From assembly GCF_000801105.2 (NCBI RefSeq), contig NC_079517.1:16616001-16680000 (forward strand): a DNA stretch of 64,000 bases, in the 5' to 3' direction. This document shows positions 11,101 through 25,513 of this stretch, one piece after another (position 1 is the stretch's first letter; the number at the start of each line of letters is the position of its first letter). The notes below the pieces were generated by a model, which saw only the letters and a list, made by a program, of their open reading frames with translations, was not told the DNA's origin and did no database searches. The DNA comes from Raphanus sativus. Its lineage: Eukaryota; Streptophyta; Magnoliopsida; Brassicales; Brassicaceae. Both the position numbers and the translations under genes were made by a program.

Positions 11101-11631
11101 CAACATTATGTACAGATCCATGCCACGAGCAAGATTTGATTTTCAAACTCCTGTTGCGGAGATATCGTGTTATTGTTTAAAACCAAAGCTGCTATAGTTC
11201 TATAAGTGCTTCCGAATTTTTAAGTTGTTTTATCCGCTATAAACACCAGAGCTGTTATGGTTCAAGGCGCCATTAGCGAGAAAGTAAGAAAAAATCTGCC
11301 TTTTTTGGTTCTTCCTCATCTGTTCTGATCTTGAATTTCAGTTGGGTACTTTCATCCATTACATGGTGACTTTTGTGTCCGGATTCATCGTGGGTTTCAC
11401 GGCTGTGTGGCAACTAGCTTTAGTGGTGGTTTATTATAGCTATTAGCGTTAGTGACTCTAGCGGTGGTTCACTCCGCAACTCTCTCTAACCTCTCTAACA
11501 AGAGTGGAGAGTCTCTTTCACAAAGCTGGTACAGGTAGAGTGCACAAATCCCCAAAAAGATGATTATGATGCTTGATGTTTATAATATTAATTCTTTAAA
11601 ACATGTCTTTTTTATGCTCACAGCTAATACA

Positions 11632-11841
11632 TATTCCCTCCGTTTCATTTTAATTGTTGTCCTAGATTTATGCACAAATATTAAGAAAATATTTAGTTTA
11701 CATATTTTCAAAATAAAAAACATCATTACTAATACAGATAACCATATTTCAACTAATAAAAATAGAATAGAAAATATTGTCAATAAATTTTGCTTTGAAA
11801 ACCTAAAACAACACTTATTTTCAAACAAAAATTTGGGATTC
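11632..11841. mobile_element. Degenerate Stowaway-like MITE
   Basis: The left end TATTCCCTCCGTTTC matches the MITE signature. The right end is only a diverged reverse complement (TTTGGGATT). The inside is AT-rich and non-coding. Confidence 0.4.
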
Positions 11842-12560
11842 CAGATCGGGTTCGGTTTTTTTTAGATTTTGAAAAAAATCAAATTATTCATCACTCAAGT
11901 TGATTATATTTTAAAAAGTACAGTTAACTTAGCTGATTCTTTAAATTCTTAATATGTTGAACGAGTTAATAAGTTTGGCAACAAAATTTTGAAAATATAA
12001 AAACACTAATTTAGTTTTTTGTTTTGAGAATATGAAGATAACTTTTGTCAATGCATGAAATAAGAAGCTTAACGTTAAAATGAATAGTAAATCACTTTGT
12101 CTGCAACTATATGTATATTATATGATTTTGAGCCATGTACAACATTAATATAAATATTTTGAATAAAATAAGATAAGTAAACTAAAAATAAAAGGTTAAA
12201 TATACATATGTTCTATTATTTTGGGAAATTTATTCGAGTTTGGATATTATCCGTTCGGATTCGGATATCCAATTTCTTTTAACTCAATACCAGTTCAAAT
12301 ATTTTGCTACATTGATTCGAATTTCTATTCGAATTTTTCCGATCGGGTTCGGTGTCAGATTCAGGTATCAGGTAAATGCCTACCCTAATTTTTACAAACC
12401 CAAAATTTTAACACACTTTAAATTTATAAATTCAAGTATATATATATTTGGAGTTAAAGTTTGGTTAAATATTCCGTGTTTTCAAAACTCGGATCAAAAT
12501 CTATTAAAAATAAAATTAAAAATATAAATAAACAATTATAATATTTAATCCTAAATTTAA
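11842..12560 (-). repeat. Dispersed AT-rich repeat, copy in reverse orientation
   Basis: Contains runs such as GATCGGGTTCGG and ATCCGTTCGGATTCGG that are the reverse complement of motifs in the copies near 34.4 and 45.1 kb. No ORF is supported. Confidence 0.45.
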
Positions 12561-13534
12561 CCCGATAAACTCTAATTTTCCATTCCTCTATAATGGTCTC
12601 ATCGCTTCTCCAATCCGGCTAATCCCAGGCTCCCAACTGCAACTCCGGTGAATCAAGGTCACCATTGCACCTCTTCCTCGTCACCGCTGTTCGTCTTCTT
12701 TCTCTTTGTTTGCAATTTCGGAATATGACCTAATCTTTTTTTTCTCCTACAGAAATAAAGTGAATAATTCCAATAGAATATTTTAGGTGTTGATATGTGT
12801 ATTTGTACAGCTTATGTGTATATATGCTGATTTGGATTCTGTTGATCTAGAAATAAGCCGATCTCTTTGGTTCTGACTTTTTTTTCCTTTTATCAACATA
12901 TATAATATTAGATTTAAGCTAAAACAGTGTTATAAAATGTAATAATATATAGTATTTTAATAAAAAAACAAAGAAAAACATATGTATTTTTAATTTTGCT
13001 TTAGAAATAATTTTAATAATAACTAAAATATTAAAAATAATACTAACTAGGATCCAGAATTTTGTTTTTGTCCAGGGGCCTATATGTATGTTGAGCCAAC
13101 CCTGGTTCTGGCGAGTTTGATCGGCTAACCAATTTTAACGGTCCAATTCAAATCTCATATCAACAACACATTTCGAAATTGGAAAAATTGTTATTTAAAT
13201 CACGAACTTTCAAAACGTTTCATAAATTTATTGTCAAAGTTGATGTTTCTTTGACAAAAATATAAATCAACGTTTTTCCAAAAGATTAATATTAAATATT
13301 GAAAATTTATTTTTGATAACTATAACACTAATAATAAAAACTATTTATATAATTTGTCTAAAAAGATATTACTTTTGGCAATAAAATTATGAAACATAAT
13401 CCAAACTCTATGAACACAATCCAAATTCTATGAATAGTTACAAAACTGAGATAATTATTCTTTATAATTTTTTTAATATAAATAATTATTAAACTAATGA
13501 TATGTTAACTAACTATCTTACAACATAATGAAAA
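12561..13534. other. Spacer, no gene seen
   Basis: A short gene-flank-like stretch at about 12590-12720 is followed by AT-rich sequence. Nothing supportable. Confidence 0.45.
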
Positions 13535-15156
13535 CTAGACCATGACCCGCCCGACCGGGCGGGTGTTTATTTTATTTTTTAATTTTTAATTTACAGTAAA
13601 TGATGTATTTGTTAATAGTTACTTGTGATACATTAAGTTCTTTTTGAGTTTTTAGAAAACAATCAAATGTGTGAAAATATTATTTATTATATAAAGAAAG
13701 TTTAAAATGAACAATGATAGATTATATATGAAATATATAAATCAATTTAGTTAATTTAAAATACGTTGAAATAAATGACTTTGAGTCATATATAAATCAA
13801 TTTAATCGGCTCATTGTTATTACATTTTTTGTTAGGGCTATAATGTTTTAGATCAAATTAAGTTGGTCTAGTGGCTCATGACCCCTCTCTTATTCTAACC
13901 GACAATTTTGTTTTGTAAGCGTTCGGTGTTTAGAAAAAAATTGTGAAGAATGAAAAAAGAAATATCTCGACTTCGGTGTTCTCCCATAGCGATGACGATT
14001 TCAAAACTCATTACTCGAAGGTCTAATGTTTTATCTTTGTGAATCTGATGTTTTTTCTTTACGAATCAAGGTATGGAGCAATTAAATCTCTTTTGAAATA
14101 ATTGGTTTATTTTTCATTCTGTTTCAAAGTTGTATATTGTTTGCATGTCTAGTTACACCTAGTTAATTAATAAATGTCCATAACATTTATAAAGCAAATC
14201 AATTGTTTCCTAAAAAAAATGTAGTTAGCAAAAATATAGGCAATTGTCTCATTCTTAACCATTTACTTAATCTTATATTTAATATTGAGTACTCTGCAAG
14301 TTCAGTTAAACATATTTTATTGGGAAAAAAAATATATAATTTATTATTTATTAGCTAAATATAGATAGTTAGCGAAAATCATGTCACTATATTAAAGTTA
14401 ATTAATATTTGATATTGATTATAGATTTGATAGAGTAATAAAGATATTTTGTTTGTGTTTTAAAATGATTGATTTGGTTTGTTGTGAAAGCATAAGAAAA
14501 TCAATTTGATTTTTTTTTTTTTTGAGAAAGGTTAACAACAGTCGATTTGTGTAGTTGGTTGGAAGCGTAAACATAGATAAATATATATGTAGACCGGTAA
14601 TATTTTACATAGATTAATGATTTACACTGATTTTTATACAGGTACATCTTACTGTTATATATGAGAAAAAAGTTGAAATTATACATATAACATTAAGGTA
14701 GAAAATTTATTCATACGATAATTTTTTAGACTTATTGAGACCTAGCTCTATGTGAGGTGAATAAACATTGGTTTAGATGAAAAGGGAAATTCAATTTTAT
14801 CTTGAAATTATTTTAATAGATAATGAAAGTTAAATTTTATTTTACGACAATAAATAATTTCAAAATTAATATCTTAGATTTTTTTTATGATAACAAATAT
14901 ATAATTTCGAAATTTATTTAATATAAGAAAAGTTAAATTTTGTTTTAGGACAACACATTAACTAAACTGAAAAAGACAAGCAATAAAATAGAAACTATCT
15001 ATAAAAAAATAAAGTGATAAAGACACATTTAATAAACTGGTTAAGACAAACATTTTTATAGAAAGTTTAATTAATATTTTCAGTGGCATATCATTGTAAA
15101 TAACCTGAAAAACTAAGGGGCATTTTTAAAGTGTACTTCTCTTTTAATAATATAGA
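13535..15156 (-). mobile_element. Non-autonomous Helitron (1.6 kb)
   Basis: On the minus strand the element begins TCTATATTATTAAAAG (at 15156) after an A. It ends CTAG (at 13535) before a T, so it was inserted between A and T as Helitrons are. A GC-rich hairpin (CCCGCCCGG/TCGGGCGGG) lies just inside the 3' end. No Rep/helicase coding is present. Confidence 0.88.
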
Positions 15157-15926
15157 TTATTAAAATTTTCACTTAAAAAAATAATAAAATTTTTATTTTA
15201 TTTATTAAATATTTATTTTTATAAAAAAATTTAGATACTAATAATTTATTCTAAAAGTTAGATACTTTGTATTTGGGCCAAAAAAATCATCAACTTTAAA
15301 AGTCATTTTATACGTACTCTTAGCCAACTATAATTGTTGACTAACAGTAGGACTAAAATAATATAGTCAATGGAAGTTTATGACTAAAATGGTTTGTCAA
15401 TAAAATTTACTGCTTTAAATGGTTCAACTGAAAGTTAGGATTTTTCCAAACCAAATTTAAATGAACTCGGCCAAAACCAGAATTCATGGTCTGATCGGCC
15501 GGTCGTCCGGTCTTCGAAACATTGGTCTGAAGGGTAAAAGGTAATTAATTTTTTTACTTTCTTTTTTGTTTCTTCATTGATATTTTCCCATTATCAGCGT
15601 AAGAATCGATCATTGAACCTCTCTCAAAAGATCTACCTCCACACTCTCTGTTATACGATTAAAGATCTTCTCGATTCCCAGATTTTTTCTTCTCTTGTTC
15701 GCGATCCAAATTAGGTTTCTAGAATTTCAAGAGGACACGATATCTCTAGGGTCTCTGGGGGAGTTTGCTCTGGCGGGTTTATAGGTGGAAAGTAAATGGT
15801 GGATCAGCCTACCCTCCACTCTATCTCATCTCCCTTTCTTCCAAACCATACCGCTAATCATTCGATTCTCCGCTTCGATAGTGTTAGAGTGCCTTCACAA
15901 CAATCACCAGGTGGGACCCAAAAGCG
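15157..15926 (+). promoter_or_regulatory. Upstream region and 5' UTR of CCR4 copy 1
   Basis: The region turns from AT-rich to mixed composition after about 15600, consistent with promoter and leader. A short open frame at 15785-15982 overlaps the CCR4 start in another frame and could act as an upstream ORF; it has no recognisable domain. Confidence 0.4.
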
Positions 15927-18846
15927 ATGCTGAGCGTGATCCGAGTGCATCTCCCTTCCGAAATTCCGATTGTTGGCTGTGAATTAACTCCTTACGTGCT
16001 TGTTCGCCGCCCCGATAAGTCCGCCGCTACTGATGATGTGCCAGAATCAGCTCCCCTCGATGGCTACTTCTTGAGATACAGATGGTAAAGTTTGTAACTT
16101 TCTCCGCCGTGCGTTATGGGTTTTGTCTGAATCTTTGTTTCTTGGAATCATTTGGCTAATTAGGACATAACTTCGATCAAAAGTTCGAAACTTTTTATCT
16201 AAAGTTCAGAGACTTTGCTCAAAAGTTTGAGACTTTGATCTGAAGTTTAGAGATTTGTGATTTGGGTCGTTAAGACAATTTCTAACTGGTTTGGCGATTG
16301 TAATAAAAGAGACAGCAACTATGGTTTCTGTTCTGTTCTGTTCTTGTATTATTACTCAATGAATTGATTTTACTCTTTCGATTTTTGTTTTATTTTGTAG
16401 GTATCGAGTACAGAGTGATAAGAAAGTAACGATTTGTAGTGTTCATCCAACGGAGCAAGCAACCTTGCAATGTGTATTCTGTTCAAAGCGTAGAGCCCTT
16501 GTTTCCAAAAGCTACCACTGTTCTCCTAAATGCTTCGTAGACGCCTGGCAGCATCACAAGACTTTGCACGAACGAGCAGCTGCAGAGAACGGAAACGAGG
16601 AAGATGAGTTAGTCCGGTTTAGCAGCACCGGTTCTGGTGCTCTCGCCGGTACCTTGTCCGGCTCCATGTCTAATCTTAACCTCGCCGGTAATGGCCCAAC
16701 GCCGTTTTATCCTTCTAGTATTACGCAGAAGAGTGGAGGAGAGACGTTGGTCGAGGTTGGGAGCTGCAAAACGTACACGCCGACGTCTGATGATATTGGC
16801 TATGTGTTGAAGTTCGAGTGTGTTGTGGCGAATGCAGAGAGTAGACAGGTTGTGGGGCATCCTAGTACCATTTTGACTTCACGTGTTATTCCTGCTCCTT
16901 CTCCGAGTCCACGTAAGCTTATCCCTGTAAATGGAGCTGATGGGATGAGTCACTTGGATCAAGATGGTCGGATTCAGTCTGCAGGATCATCATTCACTGT
17001 TCTGTCTTATAATATTTTATCTGATACTTCGGCAAGTGGGGACATGTACAGTTACTGTCCTCCTTGGGCTCTTTCTTGGTCGTATAGAAGACATAATCTG
17101 TTAAGAGAGATTGTCGGTTATCGTGCTGATGTAGTTTGCCTACAAGAGGTATAATTTTTTTTTTATTACACGGACTTGGTTTAAGCATATTATAAACGAA
17201 CAAAATGTTCATTCTTATTTCTTTAAATGGCAGGTACAAAGTGATCATTTCCATGAAATTTTTGCTCCTGAGTTGGATAAACATGGGTATCAAGCTCTCT
17301 ACAAGAGGAAGACTAATGAGGTTGGGTCGTTTGATTCCATACCATTACCATTAGCACACACTCCTCCTTCCTTATGTTGGAAAGTCTCTTAACCGTAGCT
17401 TACTCTTTGCTAGGTTCTCAGTGGAAGTACAAGTGCAATTGACGGATGTGCAACATTTTTCAGACGGGATAGATTTTCACATGTCAAGAAATATGATGTT
17501 TGTATCTCTTCCTATAATGTTTTAGTTGCTCTATCTGTTATAGATCCTCACGAGACTGTTTTAAATCCAGGTTGAATTCAATAAGGCTGCTCAGTCTTTG
17601 ACTGAGGCTATGATCCCTCCTACGCAGAGAAGAACTGCTTTAAACCGACTAGTTAAGGTACTTTTGACATTCTATCCATCATTATTAGATAGTTATTGTA
17701 TTGATGATTCCCATGATTGTTATGTCTTAAGGATAACATTGCGTTGATAGTTGTTCTTGAAGCGAAATTTGGGAATCAACCTGCTGATTCTTCAGGGAAG
17801 CGCCAGCTTATCTGTGTGGTAAACTTTCCTTTATTTGTAGAGAAGCATGTTCTCATAGATCGTTTATTTTTTCTGTTCTTTCTCTTTTGGGTGAAAGGGA
17901 AGCCTAATTTTCTCATTTTTTGTTGATGTAACTTGTTGGAGTATAGGCAAACACACATGTTAATGTACAACAAGAACTAAAGGACGTGAAGCTCTGGCAG
18001 GTATGTGTTAATATCATTATTCCTAAGAGCTCGAGAGTTTCATTGAACTCTCAAGAGAATTAGTATTCACACCTCAGTATTTGGAGTTTAGGTTCATACC
18101 TTATTAAAGGGGCTGGAGAAAATAGCTGCTAGTGCTGATATTCCTATGCTTGTATGTGGAGACTTCAACACACTTCCCGGAAGGTTTTTTTTAATTCTTC
18201 TGACGTGACATATCAAAATTCAGTATGTTCATAATGATTATCGGTGTAGAAAGCTAAAAGATGTGCTTTGCGATTTTTTTTATTTATTATTGCAGTGCAC
18301 CTCATACACTTCTTGTAAGGGGAAAGGTTGATCCACTACACCCAGATCTATTGGTTGATCCCCTTGGAATCTTGCGTCCTCAAACCAAACTGACTCATCA
18401 ATTGCCTCTGGTAACATTTTTGTTTTTTACCCTTTATGTTGTGTCTCTTGTGGATCTTTGATAAAAAGAGTATTTGTGTCAGGTGAGTGCGTACTCATCA
18501 TTTGTGAGACCGGGAATGGGACCTGGACTGGAACAACACAGAAGGAGAATGGATCTTAATACAAACGAGCCTTTGTTTACCAATTGTACAAGGGACTTCA
18601 TTGGCACTCATGACTATATATTTTATACAGGTTTCACCATTTCTTAACTCACCCTCTCCTAAGATAACAAGTTAACTAAGCAGGTGTCTTTGGTTTTCAG
18701 CGGATACGTTAATGGTGGAATCTTTATTGGAATTGCTGGATGAAGATGGATTGAGAAAGGATACAGCTCTTCCTTCCCCTGAATGGTCTTCTAATCACAT
18801 TGCACTCTTAGCTGAGTTTCGATGCATGCCTAGACCCAGACGCTAA
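15927..18846 (+). CDS. CCR4b: CCR4-type poly(A) 3'-exoribonuclease, copy 1
   Basis: Eleven exons: 15927-16084, 16401-17148, 17234-17320, 17414-17497, 17571-17657, 17732-17818, 17947-18000, 18092-18183, 18296-18410, 18483-18630, 18701-18846; 601 codons, as in Arabidopsis CCR4a/b. A Cys/His-rich MYND-like region lies near residues 57-105, known in plants to contact CAF1. The exonuclease-endonuclease-phosphatase domain runs from FTVLSYN (about 251) to the end, with E302 (CLQEV) and D459 (GDFN). The protein shortens mRNA poly(A) tails within CCR4-NOT in the cytoplasm. Oddly, the SDH motif is SNH here (H586), and GTLDYIF is GTHDYIF, unlike copy 2. Position next to RH52 suggests the At3g58580 orthologue. 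Confidence 0.95.
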
Positions 18847-19246
18847 CCACCTCACCATGATGTTTTTTTTTCCTTGTGAACTCTTTAGACAAAACCTCTA
18901 CCAAAATATATCATAGAGAGGACAAAAGTGGCCCTAATCCAAAGTAAAGGCAGATCACTAAGCAGATCACTTTCTTAAGTGGTTTTGACCTCTTTGTTAC
19001 TTTTATATATCCTTCCATTCTTAATAAAAGTTGTTTTATATGATTAAGTACTACAGAACTCGTGAAAATAATAGTCGACTAGGAGTTTTTTTTTTTTGCC
19101 TTCTATCACATGCACAAGTGAAGACTCACTCGTGTCTACATAAATAACCATCTAGAGAGCAAACATACACATACGATGCTCTCTATTAGTAAAACAATAG
19201 AGATAAGAGGGACATAGTTCGTTTTTGAAGAATTGGAGTAAACAAC

Positions 19247-22084
<2,838 letters not shown>

Positions 22085-22100
22085 ACTCGCAAACTACAAC

Positions 22101-22491
22101 CTAACAACTGATTTTCAATCCTCTCCAACTTCGTCTTCTTCGATTTAGAGTAGATCAAAGCCCTGGAGAACAACATTATAATTCATCTCAGTTAGAAACA
22201 AGTTGAAGCTGTGCATGTACCAAACAATAAACAGTCATCACATCCATATACTGAAAAAATGCAGATCGATTCAGCTAAAAATCGAATAATCAAAAACAAG
22301 AGAAGATCGTAAGCAAACACAACAATCACGAAGAAGTAACAAGAAGCTGAGAACAATCTTCTTCTAAAACCAACAAATGCACAAAATCACTAAACCCTAG
22401 AAGCGAAAGGAAATCGAACAGGCCTTACAAGACGGAGCAACGAAACCATGCACAAAGAGATGGAGCAAACCATTAATAAACTCGAGAATCT
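22101..22491 (-). other. Probable 5' UTR intron of the RH52-like gene
   Basis: On the minus strand a donor-like CTAG|GTAGAT at about 22491 and an acceptor TTGTTAG just upstream of the ATG bound this segment. The first exon would end in a leader. Inference from splice-site appearance only. Confidence 0.4.
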
Positions 22492-22820
22492 ACCTAGATC
22501 AAGGATCAACAGTGTACGGAGAATATAAACCCTAAATCTTTCCTTCTTCTCGCGATCGCACACGAAGCGAATGAAACAAGGTTTCTGGGAAATGAGCAAA
22601 AGAGAGAAAAGGATGGGAAGAGATATTTGTATTTCGATGGAACCTTTTTATTATTTCCAAGCTTTCTTTTTCAGGTTGTTTGCCGTTTTTCACTAAAGAA
22701 AGCGTGCCGGCGTGGGTATCACGAATTAGACTGTGTGTCGGGCAGTAATTATCTTAGCGCGTGATGAAAACGACGAGCAGGGATTGGATAAAGACGAATA
22801 TTTATTATGGTCTGGACAAA

Positions 22821-23135
22821 AATAATTACTGACAAATTTAGAAATTAATTGCCAGAAGAGTATGACCAATTTTTCTTTTTAAATGCTCTGTATTTGCGTA
22901 TATGCTGGAAAAAAAACTAATTTATTATTTTTCATTGAAAAGAGTATGGGCTATCATTTTCACTTAAAAGTATCATGTACGCTCTCAAATACTATTTGTA
23001 TTTGCAATGAAAACTAAATAAGAACATTCATATAATAAATATCTGCTATTTTACTTTTTCTGGAAAATATGTGATATTTATATCTACCAAATATCAATAT
23101 ATAATTTTTTTTTGAAATAGCTGTAATGTTGTATA
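22821..23135. repeat. Duplicated spacer segment, copy 1
   Basis: Shares many stretches, such as AATTAATTGCCAGAA and TATATGCTGGAAAAAA, in the same order with 24084-24400, and an AATAGCTG(T/C)AATGTTGTATAT block with about 25250. It is a diverged direct duplication separated by a Helitron. Confidence 0.7.
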
Positions 23136-23140
23136 TCTAA

Positions 23141-23997
23141 TCTATTAATTTAGGGATTATCTACTATTTGAAGTTCTCGTTTAAATTTTGGACTCTTTTA
23201 TAGTTGTTGCTAAAATATATCATGTCTCCTATACAATGCAACCTACCAACTTAAATTAAACCAAATCTTAACCAATATAGATTAGTTAAACCTAACCAGT
23301 AACACTTTTATAATATTTTTGGTTAATCTCTTAATATAATTAGATCATATAAAACTGAACCACTCTTAAATCAACGAGTTCCATATTATTCCAGACATAA
23401 GAAAAAAATATCCGACTCATTTACAACGTAAGCATACAAAGACCGTGTATGCTTATGCTCATTGATCTTCCAAAAACCAAATAATTGTGGCATAGACCAA
23501 CATAGGCTCATGTTAGTATCACTAACTTTACTTCCATATATTTACTCTTCGCCTACATCATATCACAACATACACAGTTATGCAAGAACATGATTTTTTT
23601 TGTTCAAACAACCAAATAATGGTGGCATATGGTCAGTAGTTTTTTTAAATATGTTTTTTATATATTACATTTTACGAGACTATGTGTATAAGTTTTTTTT
23701 TTTGAAAAAGGGCATAACTATGTGTATAAGTTAAAAGGTAAAAGGTGTGACAAGACAAATTATTATACTAAAAATGAAAGAAGATTAAATACAAACTAAT
23801 AACAAGTATAACACAAATTATAACACTATTAAATTCTATATATATTTAATAAAATATTATATATATATCTAATATGTATATATATATAAATGTTACACAA
23901 TATATATAATATTATATACACATATTATATATACCATATATTATTAATTGAAATTTGACAAATCAATTTCCGTCGTTTAGGACGGGTCCTAATCTAG
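23141..23997 (+). mobile_element. Short non-autonomous Helitron (about 0.86 kb)
   Basis: The 3' end is clear: hairpin CCGTC/GACGG, then CTAG at 23994-23997 followed by T. The 5' end TCTATTAATTTAGGGA after an A at 23140 is probable. The interior is AT-rich and non-coding. It sits exactly at the right edge of the duplicated spacer segment. Confidence 0.7.
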
Positions 23998-24083
23998 TTA
24001 GTATTAACAGTGAGGTGTTCAAAAAGAAAAAGTCTGCACAGTGCACTGCAGCCTTTCGTGCCTTTTGAAAAAAAATATATAGA

Positions 24084-24400
24084 AATTACTAACAAATTTT
24101 GAAATTAATTGCCAGAAAAGCATTACCAATTTTATTTTAAACAACCACCCTACATTTCGGTATATGCTGGAAAAAACTATTATGTTATTTTCATTGAAAA
24201 AAAATATTTGCCATCATTTTCATCACTCTCAAACTTTTAATAATTTCGCACTATTATTATGTTGGTTTTTAACTTTTTATAGACTAAATAAAAGAATCAA
24301 AATGCAAAATATAGTTTTTTATTTTTTAATTTATTTTTGAGTTAATATGTTAGAAACTCATAAAAAACGTGATATTAGCAATATACCATATACAGTATAA
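24084..24400. repeat. Duplicated spacer segment, copy 2
   Basis: Diverged direct copy of 22821-23100. Its continuation (AATAGCTGCAATGTTGTATAT) reappears at about 25250, so roughly 0.8 kb has been inserted within this copy. Confidence 0.65.
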
Positions 24401-25230
24401 CTCAGTGTGTCAGGGTAGATATTTTATATATATAATTACTTAAAAGCCCTTTTCTTCTTTCTCCAACAATATCTCTCTCTCATCTCTCCCTCTTCTTCTC
24501 TTCTGCGATCATGAGTTTACCCCTATTTCTTCTTCTCTTCTCAAATCTTCCCTTTTCATCAAAATTAAACCCTAACCCCCCTAATGATTAATAAACCCAT
24601 GGACAAAGATTTAAATTCTATAGGTAACACGACAGAGACGTTGACGGATCTTGGAAATGAAGCGGGTCGAGCGGCGGCCGGAGAAGTCGGAGGAGTCGGA
24701 CTTAGAGGTCTAGAGAGGAGGGAACTTTGAGAGCTGGGTGGCGGGAGCGGAGGCGGCGACTGAGACGGCGGCAGAGGAGGAGAGGGGAGCTGAGATGACG
24801 GCGCGGGGGTGGGAAGAGACGCGCTGCGGGAGTCATGGACGGTGGTTGGAGCTGGGTTGTTGGGGGATCTTGGGGTGGGTGTCGGTGGTGCTCATGGATG
24901 GGTGTGGCGGCGTTGACGCCATCGTGAGAGGGAGGAAGGGATTTCGGGATTGGGAGATAGAGAGATTAGATAAACATCTCGTTTTAGGTTTGGACTCTTT
25001 CTCTCCTTATCACTTTCTTCCTGAAATCCATTTTTTATAGGCTTTGAATCTGTGCAGAGGAGGTGGTTAAAGGGAGACGTGGTTAGGAGAGGGAGAGGTT
25101 GAAGCGCAAGGAGAAGAAGAGAGAGAGAGAAAGAGAGGGGCAGTAATGTATTAAAATATTGTTAAACAGTGCAACACAGTACCTTTGTGTATTTACCTAA
25201 TTACGAAAAAAATGGTGGGTAGAGAGTGCA
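24400..25230. mobile_element. Insertion with CT-rich left and GA-rich right arms (unclassified)
   Basis: This block interrupts the second copy of the duplicated spacer. The left arm (24450-24530) is CT-rich and the right arm (25090-25145) is GA-rich, giving imperfect inverted ends. The middle is unusually GC-rich (24650-24960) for the spacer and contains a 100-codon open frame at 24738-25040 with no recognisable domain. I cannot define exact termini or a target duplication. Confidence 0.35.
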
Positions 25231-25513
25231 AATTCTCTTTATTTTTTTGTAATAGCTGCAATGTTGTATATGTGTATAAAAAACTGTATGTTTTTTGAAA
25301 ATAAAAAATACACCGTATATTGGTTTGTCCGAAACAATCGATCTCACTACGGTTTTGGGATAATTAGGGTTCATCAATTCTGGTGAGTTTTAGGGTCAAG
25401 TAAACGGTCTAATCTACTCTCCCCCTTCAATATACAGTAGAAAGCCTCAGAATTTGAGCTTCGATAGTGTTGAATTGCTTTGAGAATTACAGTTAAAAAG
25501 TTACTGAAAAGCA

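Noticed and set aside
16609..16860. ORF antisense to CCR4 exon 2
   Set aside because: Shadow of a well-supported exon on the plus strand.
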